Below are positions 15,413 to 26,858 of a DNA stretch of 59,006 bases, one piece after another (within the stretch, counting starts at the first letter, position 1; every line of letters starts with the position of its first letter). Made by a program: the position numbers and the translations under genes. This stretch comes from Comamonadaceae bacterium (GTDB taxonomy: Bacteria; Pseudomonadota; Gammaproteobacteria; Burkholderiales; Burkholderiaceae_C). Below the pieces are notes generated by a model. That model had not been told where the DNA came from and did not search any database. It worked only from the letters and a program-made list of their open reading frames with translations. The stretch is from contig CANBWK010000007.1 of the NCBI GenBank assembly GCA_947373105.1, positions 1 through 59,006 on the forward strand, given 5' to 3'.

Positions 15413-15440
15413 TTGTGAAGTGCGTAATTCCTGATACAGT
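15413..15440 (+). promoter_or_regulatory. predicted mra (dcw cluster) promoter
   Basis: TTGTGA (15413-15418) and TACAGT (15435-15440) are 16 bp apart. The -10 touches the first MraZ box, as expected for an autorepressed promoter. Confidence 0.6.
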
Positions 15441-15477
15441 GCAAAAAAGTGCAATTAAGTGGGGGAAAGTGCCCGAA
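15438..15477 (+). promoter_or_regulatory. MraZ operator: four 10-bp direct repeats
   Basis: AGTG recurs with exact 10-bp spacing at 15438, 15448, 15458 and 15468. The third unit, AGTGGGGGAA, is closest to the TGGG-type MraZ box. MraZ binds such helically phased direct repeats upstream of its own gene and represses the dcw operon. The array begins in the -10 and extends downstream of it. Confidence 0.75.
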
Positions 15478-15512
15478 GATTGCATTGAATGTTCATGTCA
15501 AAGGAATACTGC

Positions 15513-15941
15513 GTGTTTCAAGGTGCTTCATCGTTGAGTCTGGATGCCAAGGGGCGGCTTTCTGTGCCGACCCGACATCGTGACGTTCTCAGCGCGACGG
15601 CATCGGGACAACTGACCATTACCAAGCATCCGCACGGTTGTTTGATGGTTTTCCCTCGTCCTGAGTGGGAAAAATTCCGTGAACGTATTGCGCAGTTGCC
15701 AATGTCTGCGCAGTGGTGGAAGCGTATTTTTTTGGGCAATGCCATGGATGTAGAAATGGACGGCACGGGGCGCGTTCTGATCTCGCCCGAGTTGCGTCAA
15801 GCTGCAGGTATCGCTAAAGACACCATGCTGTTGGGCATGGGCAATCATTTCGAGTTGTGGGACAAAGCCACTTACGACGCACAAGAGTCCCAAGCCATGC
15901 AGGGTGAAATGCCTGATGTCTTTAAAGACTTCTCCTTCTGA
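15513..15941 (+). CDS. mraZ: transcriptional regulator MraZ
   Basis: MraZ is an AbrB-like (SpoVT/AbrB fold) DNA-binding protein that autoregulates the dcw cluster. The protein has about 142 residues and two MraZ half domains: [15 protein letters not shown] near residue 12 and [15 protein letters not shown] near residue 85, each with the conserved Gly-Arg turn. I choose GTG at 15513 ([13 protein letters not shown] follows) because AAAGGA lies 7 nt upstream and homologues begin there; the in-frame ATG at 15489 would add eight residues. The four-repeat operator lies directly upstream. rsmH follows after 5 nt. Confidence 0.93.
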   Translation: MFQGASSLSLDAKGRLSVPTRHRDVLSATASGQLTITKHPHGCLMVFPRPEWEKFRERIAQLPMSAQWWKRIFLGNAMDVEMDGTGRVLISPELRQAAGIAKDTMLLGMGNHFELWDKATYDAQESQAMQGEMPDVFKDFSF

Positions 15942-15946
15942 GTTCA

Positions 15947-16876
15947 ATGGCCATGACCCCTTTGAACCACACCACTGTCTTGTTGAATGAAGCCGTCGAT
16001 GCTTTAGTCGGCGGTGTTTGGGCGGATGCTGGCACTTATGTAGATGCCACTTATGGTCGTGGCGGACATTCTCGTCTGGTGCTCTCCAGGCTGTCTGCAG
16101 GCGGCCGCCTGATCGCTTTCGACAAAGATGTTGAGGCGATAGCAGATGCGAAAACCATTGTAGACATGCGGTTTTCAATTCGACATGAGGGTTTTGCCCA
16201 TCTGGGGGAACTGCCTGCGGCCAGCGTCGCCGGGGTGTTGATGGACCTGGGTGTGAGCTCCCCGCAAATTGACAGCCCCGAGAGGGGTTTTTCTTTTCGT
16301 TTTGACGGCCCCTTGGACATGCGCATGGACACGACGCGTGGACAAAGTGTGGCTGAGTGGCTTGCTTTGGCAAGTGTGGATCAGATCACTGAGGTGATAC
16401 GTGATTATGGGGAAGAACGATTTGCTTCTCCGATTGCAAAAGCGATTGTGGCTCGCCGACAAGAACGGGGCCCAATTTCAACCACCACCGATTTGGCCGG
16501 GCTCGTGGCTGGTACGGTCAAAACCCGTGAGCAGGGCCAGAACCCTGCAACGCGGACATTTCAGGCTCTTCGGATTTTCATCAACGCCGAGCTGGCGGAG
16601 CTTGAACAAGCGCTAGAGGCGAGCTTGCAAGTGCTCAAGCCGGGTGGGCGTTTGGTGGTGATCAGTTTCCATTCGTTGGAAGACCGCATCGTCAAACAGT
16701 TCATCGTTAAGCATTCCAAAGAGGTGTACGACCGTCGCATGCCTTTCGCGGCAGCTTTACCCATGAAGCTTCAAGCCATTGAGCGCGTGCGTCCTTCTGC
16801 CTCAGAGGTGGGAGGCAATCCTCGTGCACGCAGTGCCATCATGCGTGTCGCTCAGCGAACGGAGGTGGCGGCATGA
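15947..16876 (+). CDS. rsmH: 16S rRNA (cytosine1402-N4)-methyltransferase RsmH
   Basis: RsmH (MraW) methylates N4 of C1402 in 16S rRNA near the P site. The protein has 309 residues, the normal length. The N-terminal [16 protein letters not shown]-binding [36 protein letters not shown] and the late [13 protein letters not shown] are all family hallmarks. Its last four bases overlap the ftsL start (ATGA). It is the second gene of the dcw cluster, as in nearly all bacteria. Confidence 0.97.
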   Translation: MAMTPLNHTTVLLNEAVDALVGGVWADAGTYVDATYGRGGHSRLVLSRLSAGGRLIAFDKDVEAIADAKTIVDMRFSIRHEGFAHLGELPAASVAGVLMDLGVSSPQIDSPERGFSFRFDGPLDMRMDTTRGQSVAEWLALASVDQITEVIRDYGEERFASPIAKAIVARRQERGPISTTTDLAGLVAGTVKTREQGQNPATRTFQALRIFINAELAELEQALEASLQVLKPGGRLVVISFHSLEDRIVKQFIVKHSKEVYDRRMPFAAALPMKLQAIERVRPSASEVGGNPRARSAIMRVAQRTEVAA

Positions 16877-17160
16877 TGCGCTTGAATCTGGTTTTGTTGG
16901 TCGCCGTGGTCGTGAGTGCGATGTTCTTGGTACACAGCCAGTATGAAACGCGACGTTTGTTTGTAGAGCATGAAAAAACAATCAAAGAAGCTGCACAACT
17001 TGAGATGTCGTTGGAGCGTTTGACGGTTGAGCGACGTGCGCAAGCGACTCCTTTGCGGGTTGCGAGGTTGGCGCGTGAACAATTGCAGATGCGTAACCCA
17101 GCCCCTGGTATCACGCAATATGTGACAGGTCAAAGACCTGCGCGGGAGGCCACGCAGTGA
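16873..17160 (+). CDS. ftsL: cell division protein FtsL
   Basis: FtsL is a small bitopic divisome protein that forms the FtsQ-FtsL-FtsB complex and relays activation to FtsW-FtsI. The protein has 95 residues, with one N-terminal membrane segment ([19 protein letters not shown]) and a periplasmic coiled coil rich in Glu/Arg (about residues 25-70). Sequence is poorly conserved in this family, so position between rsmH and ftsI is the main support. It overlaps both neighbours by 4 nt. Confidence 0.93.
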   Translation: MMRLNLVLLVAVVVSAMFLVHSQYETRRLFVEHEKTIKEAAQLEMSLERLTVERRAQATPLRVARLAREQLQMRNPAPGITQYVTGQRPAREATQ

Positions 17161-18899
17161 GCAGTCGCAGCGTACAACTCAGCTCCAGCCCGTTACTGAC
17201 CAGTAAGACGCCTGTATGGCGCAGCAAATTGATTGTGGCGACGATTGCGGTTGCCTTTGCGGGCTTGGCCGTCCGCGCAGCCTATGTACAGGTGATTGAC
17301 AACGCTTTTTTCAAAAGGCAAGGTGAAGTTCGGTTTGCTCGCACCTTGGAATTGCCGGCCAATCGTGGACGAATAGTGGACCGCAACGGATTGTTGTTGG
17401 CGACAAGTGTCCCCGCACCCAGTATTTGGGCTAACCCGGAGGATATGGAGCGTGATCCCGAAAAACTGCGGCAATTGGCCCGTCTTCTGGAAATGATGCC
17501 CGCTGATTTGGAGAAAAAGTTAGCCAATGAAGACAAAACATTTGTTTGGCTCAAGAGGCAGCTGGACGAGCCCGTAGTGAAAGAAATTTTGGCTTTAGAC
17601 ATTAAAGGCGTCTATAGCATCAAGGAGTACAAGCGCTTGTATCCTGAAGGCGAGGCCGCCGCCCACGTGGTGGGGTTCACCAATGTGGAAGATGTGGGTC
17701 AAGAGGGTATGGAACTGGTGTTTCAAAAGCAACTGTCTGGGCGCTCAGGATCACGTCGTGTGATCAAAGATCGATTAGGTCGTGTGGTTGAAGACATAGG
17801 TGAAGCTGTTTTGCCAGTGGATGGTGAAGATCTGCAATTGAGCATTGACAACAAAGTGCAATTTTTTGCGTACCAAAAATTGCGTGATGCGGTGTTGGAG
17901 CACAAGGCCAAGGCGGGAAGCGTGGTGGTGCTCGATGCACAGTCGGGAGAGGTTCTGGCATTGGCCAATTACCCGAGCTATTCACCGGACAAGCGTGTCA
18001 ATTTGAGTGGAGAACAACTGCGTAACCGTGCCTTAACGGATACTTTTGAGCCAGGCTCGACCATGAAACCATTGGTGATTTCACTGGCGCTAGAAAAGGG
18101 CGTTGTCAAACCAGAATCGCGAATCGATACGGCCCCTGGTCGCTTGACCATTTCAGGCTCGACCATTTCTGATTCACATCCGCACGGGACGTTGACAGTG
18201 AATGAGGTGATCCAGAAATCAAGCAACATTGGCACCGTGAAAATTGCGATGCAAATGCAGCCCAAAGACATGTGGGAAATTTACACCCAGGTAGGTTTTG
18301 GACAAAAACCCCAGGTCCCATTTCCTGGCGTAGTGAGCGGCAGACTGCGCCCTTATAAAACTTGGCGACCCATTGAGCAAGCCACGATGAGTTATGGCTA
18401 TGGATTGTCCACCAGCTTGTTTCAATTGGCACGCGCTTATACCGTCTTCTCGCATGATGGCGAGGTGATTCCAGCCAGCCTGATGAAGATCGAACACCCC
18501 GGTGCGACAGCTGGCGTGCGTGTGATGAACGCGGAGCATGCCTTGGCTGTTCGCAAAATGTTGAACTTGGCAGCTGGACCCGGTGGTACAGCTCCTAAGG
18601 CTCAAACTGTGGGGTATTCGGTTGGAGGCAAAACCGGAACAGCGCACAAACAGGAGGGAAAAGGTTATTCCGGTAAAAAATACCGCGGCTTTTTTGTGGG
18701 ACTGGCACCGATTGAGCGCCCTCGAATCATCGTCGCAGTCATGATCGATGAGCCTAGCAATGGAAGGTACTTTGGAGGTGATGTGGCTGCCCCTGTGTTC
18801 AGTGAAACGGTGCAGCAAACCTTGCGCTTGATGGGGGTTCAGCCTGACATGTCTGTAAAGCCACAAACTTCGGTTCAGGCCGTAGAGGAGTCTTTCTGA
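17157..18899 (+). CDS. ftsI: peptidoglycan D,D-transpeptidase FtsI (PBP3)
   Basis: FtsI is the septal class B penicillin-binding protein that cross-links new peptidoglycan at the division site. The protein has 580 residues: a basic start, one membrane anchor (about residues 23-40), a pedestal domain with RGRIVDRNGLLLA, and the transpeptidase domain. Active-site motifs are SxxK (Ser301-Thr-Met-Lys304 in EPGSTMKP), SSN in KSSNIGTV, and KTG at Lys492 in GGKTGTAHK. The GTG start overlaps the ftsL stop. A one-base overlap joins it to murE. Confidence 0.97.
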   Translation: MSSRSVQLSSSPLLTSKTPVWRSKLIVATIAVAFAGLAVRAAYVQVIDNAFFKRQGEVRFARTLELPANRGRIVDRNGLLLATSVPAPSIWANPEDMERDPEKLRQLARLLEMMPADLEKKLANEDKTFVWLKRQLDEPVVKEILALDIKGVYSIKEYKRLYPEGEAAAHVVGFTNVEDVGQEGMELVFQKQLSGRSGSRRVIKDRLGRVVEDIGEAVLPVDGEDLQLSIDNKVQFFAYQKLRDAVLEHKAKAGSVVVLDAQSGEVLALANYPSYSPDKRVNLSGEQLRNRALTDTFEPGSTMKPLVISLALEKGVVKPESRIDTAPGRLTISGSTISDSHPHGTLTVNEVIQKSSNIGTVKIAMQMQPKDMWEIYTQVGFGQKPQVPFPGVVSGRLRPYKTWRPIEQATMSYGYGLSTSLFQLARAYTVFSHDGEVIPASLMKIEHPGATAGVRVMNAEHALAVRKMLNLAAGPGGTAPKAQTVGYSVGGKTGTAHKQEGKGYSGKKYRGFFVGLAPIERPRIIVAVMIDEPSNGRYFGGDVAAPVFSETVQQTLRLMGVQPDMSVKPQTSVQAVEESF

Positions 18900-20407
18900 T
18901 GCTGGAACTGCATAACCCTCTAGAGGCCGCACGTTGGCTGCGTCAGCGTGTGACTGGACAACTGCAAACAGACAGTCGAAACGTCAAGGCGGGTGATGGT
19001 TTTCTGGCTTGGTCAGGCGCTTCATCAGATGGTCGATTGTTTGTGTCGTTGGCGCGCGCGCAAGGCGCCGCAGCATGTATCGTTGAGAAGCAAGGCCTGG
19101 ATGCTTTAGAAATGGGCGACTCGCCTGACATCGCCTGCTTTGAGGGCCTTAAAGCCAGTGCCGGTTGGATTGCCAACGAATTTTATGAGTCTCCCAGTCA
19201 AGAGCTGACCTTGCTGGCCGTGACTGGAACCAATGGGAAAACATCGACCACCTGGTGGTTGGCGCAAGCCTTGAATCAATTAAAAGGCGCTGATGACTGT
19301 GGCGTGATAGGTACTTTGGGTACAGGTGTCATGTCTGCACTGACATCGACTGGCATGACCACCCCGGATGCCGTGTTGTTGCAAAGTCAGTTGCGCGGTT
19401 TTGCAGATCAAAAAATGACCTATGTGGCCATGGAAGCCTCCTCTATTGGGATCCAAGAGCACCGCATGGACGGCGCGTCAGTGCAAGTGGCCGTGTTCAC
19501 CAATTTGACGCAAGACCACCTCGATTACCACGGTGAGATGACCGCCTACGGACAAGCGAAAGCACGGTTGTTTTCTTGGCCAGGTTTGAAGTCGTGCGTC
19601 ATCAACATCGCGGACCCATTTGGCGATGAGTTGGCTGCAACTTTGCAGGGTAAGGGGTTGGATGTCTGGACCTGCTCACGTATGGGTGGTCATGGGCGTT
19701 TGCAGGCACGGCAAGTCAAGAGTGTTCAGGCTGGATTGGTGTTGGACATCGTAGAAGCAGGTCGGGTCGTATCTTTGCAAACCTCTTTGATCGGTGACTT
19801 CAACATCGACAACTTGCTGGGCGTGATCGGTGTGCTGCGTGCCCTGGGTTATCCGCTCGATGCGGCCGTGCAAGCTTGCGCTCAGCTGTCACCCGTGCCA
19901 GGGCGCATGCAACTGATCTTGTCACAGTCAAGTCATTTGCCCCTCGCCGTGGTGGACTACGCACACACGCCGGATGCTGTTGCAAAAGCTTTGCAGGCGC
20001 TTAAAAATGTGGCTGCAGAGCGGGAAGGGAAGTTGTGGTGTGTGATGGGTTGCGGTGGAGACAGAGATCCTTCTAAACGCCCTTTGATGACGCGTGCAGC
20101 GGAGCAGGTTGCCGACCAGGTGGTGCTCACCAGTGATAACCCTCGTACAGAAGATCCGGTTCATATTTTGGAGCAAATGTCATTGGGTATGCGCAAGCCT
20201 TTGGATGCGCGAGTGATCGTAGATCGAGCGTTGGCGATTGAAAAAATTCTGTCTGAAGCCAAACCCTCAGATGTGGTTCTGATTGCTGGAAAAGGGCACG
20301 AAAACTACCAAGATATTGCGGGCGTTCGCCATCCTTTTTCTGATATCGAGCATGTGCAAAGGGTGTTGAACAGATTGGCATTACGCAACGAAGGAGATGC
20401 CCCATGA
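18899..20407 (+). CDS. murE: UDP-MurNAc-tripeptide synthetase MurE (meso-DAP type)
   Basis: MurE adds meso-diaminopimelate to UDP-MurNAc-L-Ala-D-Glu in the cytoplasm, using ATP. The protein has 502 residues with the ATP-binding loop GTNGKTSTTWW near residue 109 and the specificity motif DNPRTEDP near residue 412, which marks meso-DAP rather than lysine enzymes. VMGCGGDRDPSKRP and GKGHENYQ are also typical. The start overlaps ftsI by 1 nt and the end overlaps murF by 4 nt. Confidence 0.97.
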   Translation: MLELHNPLEAARWLRQRVTGQLQTDSRNVKAGDGFLAWSGASSDGRLFVSLARAQGAAACIVEKQGLDALEMGDSPDIACFEGLKASAGWIANEFYESPSQELTLLAVTGTNGKTSTTWWLAQALNQLKGADDCGVIGTLGTGVMSALTSTGMTTPDAVLLQSQLRGFADQKMTYVAMEASSIGIQEHRMDGASVQVAVFTNLTQDHLDYHGEMTAYGQAKARLFSWPGLKSCVINIADPFGDELAATLQGKGLDVWTCSRMGGHGRLQARQVKSVQAGLVLDIVEAGRVVSLQTSLIGDFNIDNLLGVIGVLRALGYPLDAAVQACAQLSPVPGRMQLILSQSSHLPLAVVDYAHTPDAVAKALQALKNVAAEREGKLWCVMGCGGDRDPSKRPLMTRAAEQVADQVVLTSDNPRTEDPVHILEQMSLGMRKPLDARVIVDRALAIEKILSEAKPSDVVLIAGKGHENYQDIAGVRHPFSDIEHVQRVLNRLALRNEGDAP

Positions 20408-21816
20408 GTGGCATGAAACTCTCATTGCATCGCATTTTGTCCTGGGTGAAAGTGGGCGTTGTGCATGGTGATGCCACAGTTCAAGTGGAGCGGGTACACA
20501 CCGATACGCGCACGCTGAAACCTGGTGATTTATTTGTGGCCTTGCGAGGTGAGCGGTTCGATGGAGGGCAATTCATTGCCCAGGCCAAAGACATGGGTGC
20601 TGTGGCCGTTATGTGTGACGCCACGGGCTTGGCCAATGCACAAGCGGCAGGACTCCCCGCCCTGGTGGTGGCAGATACACGTTTGGCTCTGGGCCAATTG
20701 GCTGCTGGGTGGCGAGCCCAGTTCGATTTGCATTTGATTGCTGTTACCGGTAGCAATGGCAAGACCACTGTGACGCAAATGCTGGCCAGTATTTTGCAAT
20801 TGGCGCAACCGAACGCCAGCTTAGCAACACAAGGAAATTTGAACAATGACATTGGCGTTCCATTGACCTTACTCAATTTGCGCTCACATCACACGATGGC
20901 CGTAGTGGAGTTGGGGATGAATCACCCGGGTGAAATTTCCAATTTGGCGAATATGACGCAACCGACCGTGGCATTGGTAAACAACGCACAACGGGAGCAT
21001 CAGGAGTACATGAACAGCGTTGAAGCTGTTGCCCAAGAAAACGGTGCGGTCATTGATGCCTTGACATCAAATGGAATTGCAATTTTCCCTGTCGATGACG
21101 AATACACCCCGATGTGGAAAGTCATGGCCGAGGCGCGTCAGGTTATGACATTCGGTTTGCAAGCTGGGGACGTGCGTTCTCATGAGCCGGTTTGGACTCA
21201 AGGGGCTTGGAATTTTGAGTTAAGAACCTTGGAAGGACATCAGGCTTGTCGTGTCCATGTGGCAGGAAGGCATAACGTCAAAAACGCCTTGGCTGCAGCG
21301 GCTTGTGCGCTGAGTATTGGTGTTTCGATACAAGACATTGTTCAAGGCTTGCATGCTTTCGAACCTGTCAAAGGACGCTCTCGTGCAATGACATTAAGAG
21401 ATGCCACGCATGACGTCACAGTGGTCGATGACAGTTACAACGCGAATCCGGATTCTGTCTGTGCGGCCATCGATGTGCTTTGTGAATTGCCCGGACCCCA
21501 GTTGCTGGTGTTGGGTGACATGGGGGAGGTTGGAGATCAAGGTCCTCAATTCCATGCGGAAGTAGGTGCCTATGCCCGCGCCAGAGGACTCACACAAGTA
21601 TTCACCTTGGGCAACATGAGCCACAACACGGTTAAATCGTTCAGCGGTGGACAGCATTTTGAGGACATGGCTCACTTGCAAGCGAACGTGATTAAAGACT
21701 TGCCTCTTTACAACAGTATTTTGGTCAAAGGTTCGCGGTTTATGAAAATGGAAAGGGTGCTTGAAGCACTGAGTGCGCATTTAAAGCCAAGAGAGGAATA
21801 CAAGCATGCTGCTTAG
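20404..21816 (+). CDS. murF: UDP-MurNAc-tripeptide:D-Ala-D-Ala ligase MurF
   Basis: MurF adds D-Ala-D-Ala to complete the UDP-MurNAc-pentapeptide. The protein has 470 residues, with an N-terminal substrate domain ([16 protein letters not shown]), the ATP loop [12 protein letters not shown] near residue 116, and the C-terminal [13 protein letters not shown] motif near residue 340. It overlaps murE by 4 nt and mraY by 11 nt, consistent with translational coupling. Confidence 0.97.
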   Translation: MSGMKLSLHRILSWVKVGVVHGDATVQVERVHTDTRTLKPGDLFVALRGERFDGGQFIAQAKDMGAVAVMCDATGLANAQAAGLPALVVADTRLALGQLAAGWRAQFDLHLIAVTGSNGKTTVTQMLASILQLAQPNASLATQGNLNNDIGVPLTLLNLRSHHTMAVVELGMNHPGEISNLANMTQPTVALVNNAQREHQEYMNSVEAVAQENGAVIDALTSNGIAIFPVDDEYTPMWKVMAEARQVMTFGLQAGDVRSHEPVWTQGAWNFELRTLEGHQACRVHVAGRHNVKNALAAAACALSIGVSIQDIVQGLHAFEPVKGRSRAMTLRDATHDVTVVDDSYNANPDSVCAAIDVLCELPGPQLLVLGDMGEVGDQGPQFHAEVGAYARARGLTQVFTLGNMSHNTVKSFSGGQHFEDMAHLQANVIKDLPLYNSILVKGSRFMKMERVLEALSAHLKPREEYKHAA

Positions 21817-22984
21817 TCTTGCTCAATGGCTACAGACGCTGTCTCCAGAGTGGGGTTTTTTGCGCGTATTCCAATACATCACTTTCCGAGCTGTGATGGC
21901 CGCAATGACTTCTTTGTTGATGGGGCTGACGGCCGGACCTTGGGTGATTCGGCGTTTGACTGCGCTCAAAATAGGTCAACCTGTTCGCGGTTATGGCATG
22001 CAATCGCATTTGGCAAAGAGCGGCACACCCACCATGGGTGGCGTATTAATCTTGTTGTGCATCGCAATTTCGACTTTGCTTTGGTTTGATTTGTCAAACC
22101 GATTTGTGTGGATTGTGTTGATTGTGACTTTGGGTTTTGGTGCGATCGGTTGGGTCGATGATTGGCGCAAAGTGGTCAACAAAGATCCTGAAGGAATGCG
22201 GTCGAGAGAAAAATATTTTTGGCAATCGATTATTGGAATTTTGGCGGCGCTTTATTTGGTCTTCAGTATTTCAGAAAATTCCAATATGCGGGTACTGGAT
22301 TTGTTTTTCCGTTGGATCATCTCTGGTTTCGATGTCAGCTTGCCCCCCAAAGCCGGCTTGTTTCTGCCTTTCTTCAAAGAAGTCAGTTACCCCTTGGGCA
22401 TCTTGGGATTTGTCATCATGACCTACTTGGTGATTGTCGGTGCCAGCAATGCGGTCAATCTGACGGATGGTTTAGATGGCTTGGCGATCATGCCGGTCGT
22501 GATGGTGGGTTCTGCGTTGGGCGTATTTGCTTACGTGACAGGCAGTTCGGTTTACTCCAAATATTTGATATTTCCTTACATACCCGGGTCAGGTGAGTTG
22601 ATGATTTTTTGTGCAGCCATGGCCGGTGCGGGTCTGGCATTTTTGTGGTTTAACACCCACCCAGCGCAAGTGTTCATGGGGGATGTTGGGGCACTGGCTT
22701 TGGGTGCTGCATTGGGAACGATTGCCGTCATTGTTCGGCAAGAAATTGTGTTGGCCATCATGGGGGGTATTTTTGTGGCAGAAGCCCTTTCGGTGATGTT
22801 GCAAGTGATGTATTTCAAGTACACCAGGAAAAAGTATGGAGAAGGTCGACGTATTTTAAAGATGGCGCCTTTGCACCATCATTTTGAAAAAAGCGGATGG
22901 AAAGAAACCCAGGTTGTGGTGCGCTTTTGGATCATCACCATGTTGTTGTGCTTGGTCGGTTTGTCTACTTTGAAGCTGAGATAA
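21806..22984 (+). CDS. mraY: phospho-MurNAc-pentapeptide transferase MraY
   Basis: MraY is an integral inner-membrane enzyme that moves phospho-MurNAc-pentapeptide onto undecaprenyl phosphate, forming lipid I. The protein has 392 residues with about ten hydrophobic segments. Motifs are KSGTPTMGG, the catalytic aspartates in [27 protein letters not shown] and the cytoplasmic [11 protein letters not shown]. It overlaps murF by 11 nt; murD begins 3 nt after its stop. Confidence 0.98.
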   Translation: MLLSLAQWLQTLSPEWGFLRVFQYITFRAVMAAMTSLLMGLTAGPWVIRRLTALKIGQPVRGYGMQSHLAKSGTPTMGGVLILLCIAISTLLWFDLSNRFVWIVLIVTLGFGAIGWVDDWRKVVNKDPEGMRSREKYFWQSIIGILAALYLVFSISENSNMRVLDLFFRWIISGFDVSLPPKAGLFLPFFKEVSYPLGILGFVIMTYLVIVGASNAVNLTDGLDGLAIMPVVMVGSALGVFAYVTGSSVYSKYLIFPYIPGSGELMIFCAAMAGAGLAFLWFNTHPAQVFMGDVGALALGAALGTIAVIVRQEIVLAIMGGIFVAEALSVMLQVMYFKYTRKKYGEGRRILKMAPLHHHFEKSGWKETQVVVRFWIITMLLCLVGLSTLKLR

Positions 22985-22987
22985 GTC

Positions 22988-24502
22988 ATGCAGCAACTTC
23001 AAGGGCAACACATCCTGATACTGGGGCTTGGCATCTCAGGTATGGCCATGGCCCGTTGGTGTGTGAGGTTTGGCGCGCAAGTGGTTGTAGCGGATACGCG
23101 TGAAGAGCCGCCATATTTGCACTCACTTCAACATGAATTGCCAGCGGTGCAATTCGTGGGTGGTGCTTTCACTCCTCAATTGATTGAAGGCAATCCGATC
23201 GGATCCGTTCTTGTCAGCCCTGGTTTGTCGCCAGATACCACTGCGCCAGTTTTAGATGCAGCGAAGGTCGCGGGATTGTGTGTGGGTGGTGAATTGAGTT
23301 TGTTTGCAAATGCGTTGCAGGATCTTCAAACTCAACGTGCATATACACCTCAAGTATTGGCGATTACAGGTACCAATGGAAAAACTACAGTCACATCATT
23401 GACCGGTAAGTTGGTCGCGCGGGCTGGGAAAACAGTCCAAGTGGCCGGCAACATTGGTCCCTCGTTACTCGACACACTGAGCGCCGCATTAGACAGTCAT
23501 TTGCCAGAAGTCTGGGTGCTTGAATTGTCCAGCTTCCAGCTCGTGATGTGTGGAGCGTTTGAGCCTACAGCTGCGACAGTGCTCAATATCAGCCAAGATC
23601 ATTTGGACTGGCATGGCAGCATGGACGCCTATGTCTCAGCTAAAGCATCCATTTTTGGTTCAAGTTCTCTGATGATTTTGAATCGAGACGATGCAGCTGT
23701 GATGTCAATGTTGCCGGAACCAATCCGGGTCAAACTGCAAAAACCGGTAGTTCGCAACCATGTCACTTTTGGTGGCGGTATGCCTCAACGTCCTGGTGAC
23801 TTTGGCATTGAAGTACTGAATGGCATGGCTTGGTTGGTCCGAGCCATAGAGGCTGATGAGACCCGCAAGCTCCGAAAGGGCGAAGTTGAAGAACTTCATA
23901 TTCAGCGATTGATACCAGCAGATGCATTGCGCATCCGTGGTCGACATAACGCAGTGAATGCACTGTCTGCTTTGGCATTGGCCAGCAGAGCGGGTTGCAG
24001 CTTGGCGTCCATGTTGTATGGGTTGCGTGAATACCGAGGTGAACCTCATCGGATGGCATCAATTGGAATTCTCAATGGCATTGAATATTTTGATGACAGC
24101 AAAGGCACCAATGTTGGCGCTACGGTTGCGGCATTACAAGGCTTGGGCGTTGACCGGCGAATCGTGGTGATCTTGGGTGGAGATGGCAAGGGACAAGATT
24201 TTTCACCTTTGGTAAATCCAGTCACTCGTTTCGCACGCGCTGTGGTGTTAATAGGACAAGATGGTCCTTCTATTTCCGATGAGTTAGCTGATACGGGTGT
24301 GCCTTTGATACACGCCCAAGACATGCAGGACGCAGTTTCTAAAGCGAGCCATCTGGCGCAAGCCGGTGATGCTGTTTTGTTATCGCCTGCCTGTGCGAGT
24401 TTTGATATGTTCAGAAGTTACGTTCACCGAGCCGAGGTGTTTGGCATGGCGGTGTCTGAGTTGGCTGAAATGTCTGGTGTCGTCATGGAGTTCAGCGCAT
24501 GA
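22988..24502 (+). CDS. murD: UDP-MurNAc-L-alanine:D-glutamate ligase MurD
   Basis: MurD adds D-glutamate to UDP-MurNAc-L-Ala. The protein has 504 residues, somewhat longer than the 440 or so of E. coli. It contains an N-terminal Rossmann-like domain ([14 protein letters not shown]), the ATP loop [11 protein letters not shown] near residue 129, [10 protein letters not shown], the central [13 protein letters not shown] and [10 protein letters not shown] near the C-terminus. The extra length lies in the middle domain (about residues 250-300). It overlaps ftsW by 4 nt. Confidence 0.96.
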   Translation: MQQLQGQHILILGLGISGMAMARWCVRFGAQVVVADTREEPPYLHSLQHELPAVQFVGGAFTPQLIEGNPIGSVLVSPGLSPDTTAPVLDAAKVAGLCVGGELSLFANALQDLQTQRAYTPQVLAITGTNGKTTVTSLTGKLVARAGKTVQVAGNIGPSLLDTLSAALDSHLPEVWVLELSSFQLVMCGAFEPTAATVLNISQDHLDWHGSMDAYVSAKASIFGSSSLMILNRDDAAVMSMLPEPIRVKLQKPVVRNHVTFGGGMPQRPGDFGIEVLNGMAWLVRAIEADETRKLRKGEVEELHIQRLIPADALRIRGRHNAVNALSALALASRAGCSLASMLYGLREYRGEPHRMASIGILNGIEYFDDSKGTNVGATVAALQGLGVDRRIVVILGGDGKGQDFSPLVNPVTRFARAVVLIGQDGPSISDELADTGVPLIHAQDMQDAVSKASHLAQAGDAVLLSPACASFDMFRSYVHRAEVFGMAVSELAEMSGVVMEFSA

Positions 24503-25800
24503 GTGAACGCCATCAATCGATGCCAGATCGTATTAACCAACGATTGAGAGGAATTTTGTTTCTGCTCTCAGGCGGGCTGATGGGTATGAAGCCCCTGGGT
24601 GAAGGTGCATTGCCTGTCAATTTGGGCGGTTATGACTATGCGAGATCATCCAGTGCATCTGCCAAACTGCAAGGAGTCGATCAGGTTTTAGTTTGGGTGG
24701 TGGTTGCATTGTTGATGTGGGGCATGATCATGGTGTATTCGGCTTCAATTGCCCTGCCTGACAGTCCCAAATTTGCACGTTACGCGCAAACGCATTTTGT
24801 GTTCCGGCACATCATTTCAATATTAATTGGTTTCGCTGTAGCGCTGTTGGCGTTTCAAGTTCCTCTGGAATCTTGGGAAAAATTCGCACGCCCCTTGTTT
24901 GTCATATCACTGGTCCTGTTGCTCGCGGTACTGATCCCGCATATTGGAAAAGGGGTCAATGGTGCGCGAAGATGGATCTCTTTGGGGGTCATGAATTTCC
25001 AACCTTCCGAGTTTGCCAAGTTGGCTGTGATCATTTATGCCGCTGACTACATGGTCCGCAAGATGGATGTGAAAGAGCGCTTTTTCCGAGCTGTTTTACC
25101 TATAGGAACGGCCGTGGCCTTGGCTGGCATTTTGTTGCTGGCAGAGCCTGATATGGGTGCATTCTTAGTGATTGCCATCATTGCAATGGGAATTTTGTTT
25201 CTAGGTGGTGTCAATGCGCGAATGTTCTTTTTGATTCTAGGTGTGCTGGTCTTTATTTTTGCCATGATCATCATGACTTCTGAATGGAGGCGTGAACGAA
25301 TCTTTGCTTATCTCGATCCCTGGGATCAAAAGCATGCATTGGGCAAAGGCTACCAACTTTCTCATTCTTTGATAGCGATAGGACGAGGTGAAATTTTTGG
25401 AGTGGGTCTAGGCGGTAGTGTTGAAAAATTGCACTGGTTACCCGAAGCCCATACAGACTTTTTGCTGGCCGTGATCGGAGAAGAGTTTGGGCTGGTAGGC
25501 GTGATTTTTGTGATCTCGATGTTTTTCTGGCTGACCCGCCGGATCATGGTGATTGGAAGACAAGCCATTCAATTGGACCGTGTCTTCGCAGGATTGGTGG
25601 CACAAGGTGTAGGGATCTGGATCGGATTTCAGTCTTTCATCAACATGGGTGTGAACCTGGGGGCTCTGCCCACCAAAGGACTGACATTGCCCTTGATGAG
25701 TTATGGAGGCTCAGCCATATTGCTCGATATGGTGGCGATCGCCATCGTGCTGCGCATCGATGTCGAAAACAAAAAAATGATGCGCGGAGGCCGTGAATGA
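24499..25800 (+). CDS. ftsW: septal peptidoglycan glycosyltransferase FtsW
   Basis: FtsW is the SEDS-family polymerase that makes septal glycan strands from lipid II together with FtsI. The protein has 433 residues. A cytoplasmic N-terminal stretch of about 65 residues is followed by roughly ten membrane helices. SEDS hallmarks include GARRWISLG with [22 protein letters not shown], the long periplasmic loop ending in [18 protein letters not shown], and the C-terminal [11 protein letters not shown] paralogue, rodA, lies at 39881. It overlaps murD and murG by 4 nt each. Confidence 0.96.
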   Translation: MSERHQSMPDRINQRLRGILFLLSGGLMGMKPLGEGALPVNLGGYDYARSSSASAKLQGVDQVLVWVVVALLMWGMIMVYSASIALPDSPKFARYAQTHFVFRHIISILIGFAVALLAFQVPLESWEKFARPLFVISLVLLLAVLIPHIGKGVNGARRWISLGVMNFQPSEFAKLAVIIYAADYMVRKMDVKERFFRAVLPIGTAVALAGILLLAEPDMGAFLVIAIIAMGILFLGGVNARMFFLILGVLVFIFAMIIMTSEWRRERIFAYLDPWDQKHALGKGYQLSHSLIAIGRGEIFGVGLGGSVEKLHWLPEAHTDFLLAVIGEEFGLVGVIFVISMFFWLTRRIMVIGRQAIQLDRVFAGLVAQGVGIWIGFQSFINMGVNLGALPTKGLTLPLMSYGGSAILLDMVAIAIVLRIDVENKKMMRGGRE

Positions 25801-26858
25801 ATCGGTGCGCATTGATTATGGCTGGAGGAACGGGCGGGCATATTTTTCCTGGGCTGGCTGTTGCCGAGGCTTTGCGAGGCAAAGGTTGGCGAGTCCACTG
25901 GCTGGGTACGCCAGGTAGCATGGAAAGTGAATTGGTGCCTAGACGAGGCTTTGCATTGGAGACCATTGAGTTTGGTGGCGTTAGAGGTAAAGGTTTGACA
26001 GCATTCTTCAAGCTGCCATGGCATTTGTGTAAAGCCTTTGTGCAAAGTATGTCTGTGATGCGCCGCGTGAAACCCGACGTGTTGGTCGGTATGGGAGGGT
26101 ATGTCTCATTTCCCGGCGGAATGATGGGGGTGCTGAGTGGAACGCCCTTGGTCTTGCATGAACAAAATTCTGTTGCTGGATTGGCCAATCGTATTTTGTC
26201 CAAAATCGCTGATCGGATTTTCACGGCATTCCCTGGCGTTCTTAAAGATGCGCAATGGGTGGGCAATCCGCTGCGTTCAGCATTCACTCAACAAGATGAA
26301 CCTTCGAAGCGCTTCGCAAACCGCAGTGGGCCACTGCATGTTTTGGTGGTGGGCGGAAGTCTTGGTGCCAAAGCCTTGAACGATTTGGTACCCAGAGCGA
26401 TTGCTTTGATGAAAGAGGAAGATCGGCCCCAAATAACCCATCAAAGCGGTGCAAAACAAATCGATGCTTTGCGTGCGAATTACCAAGCCGAAGGAGTGAA
26501 TGCTGAATTAACTCCGTTCATAGAAGACACTGCGACAGCGTTTGCCCAAGCAGATTTGATTATTTGCCGTGCTGGTGCCAGCACAGTGACTGAAATTGCC
26601 GCGGTGGGGGCGGCAGCGCTGTATGTGCCATTTCCTTTTGCAGTCGATGATCACCAAACCACGAATGCCCAATTTCTGGTTACGCAGGGCGGCGGTTGGT
26701 TGGTTCAGCAGAATGAATTAAGTCCTGAGTCCCTGGTCACCCAATTCCTCACGTTGAATCGAACTGAGTTGCTGTCCAAAGCGGAAGCGGCATGGTCACA
26801 GAAAAAAATAAATGCCACCAATGAAGTGGTTTCGGCGTGCGAGGAATTGACAAAATGA
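25797..26858 (+). CDS. murG: UDP-GlcNAc:lipid I GlcNAc transferase MurG
   Basis: MurG is a peripheral inner-membrane GT-B glycosyltransferase that converts lipid I to lipid II. The protein has 353 residues: the N-terminal glycine loop [40 protein letters not shown], the second glycine motif [12 protein letters not shown] and the donor-site [10 protein letters not shown]. Overlap with ftsW (ATGA) and with murC (ATGA at 26855) indicates coupled translation. Confidence 0.97.
   Translation: MNRCALIMAGGTGGHIFPGLAVAEALRGKGWRVHWLGTPGSMESELVPRRGFALETIEFGGVRGKGLTAFFKLPWHLCKAFVQSMSVMRRVKPDVLVGMGGYVSFPGGMMGVLSGTPLVLHEQNSVAGLANRILSKIADRIFTAFPGVLKDAQWVGNPLRSAFTQQDEPSKRFANRSGPLHVLVVGGSLGAKALNDLVPRAIALMKEEDRPQITHQSGAKQIDALRANYQAEGVNAELTPFIEDTATAFAQADLIICRAGASTVTEIAAVGAAALYVPFPFAVDDHQTTNAQFLVTQGGGWLVQQNELSPESLVTQFLTLNRTELLSKAEAAWSQKKINATNEVVSACEELTK

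Noticed and set aside
15425-15480. The 10-bp AGTG repeats considered as a plasmid-style iteron origin
   Set aside because: Only four short units, no DnaA boxes or rep gene, and position before mraZ fits a MraZ operator.
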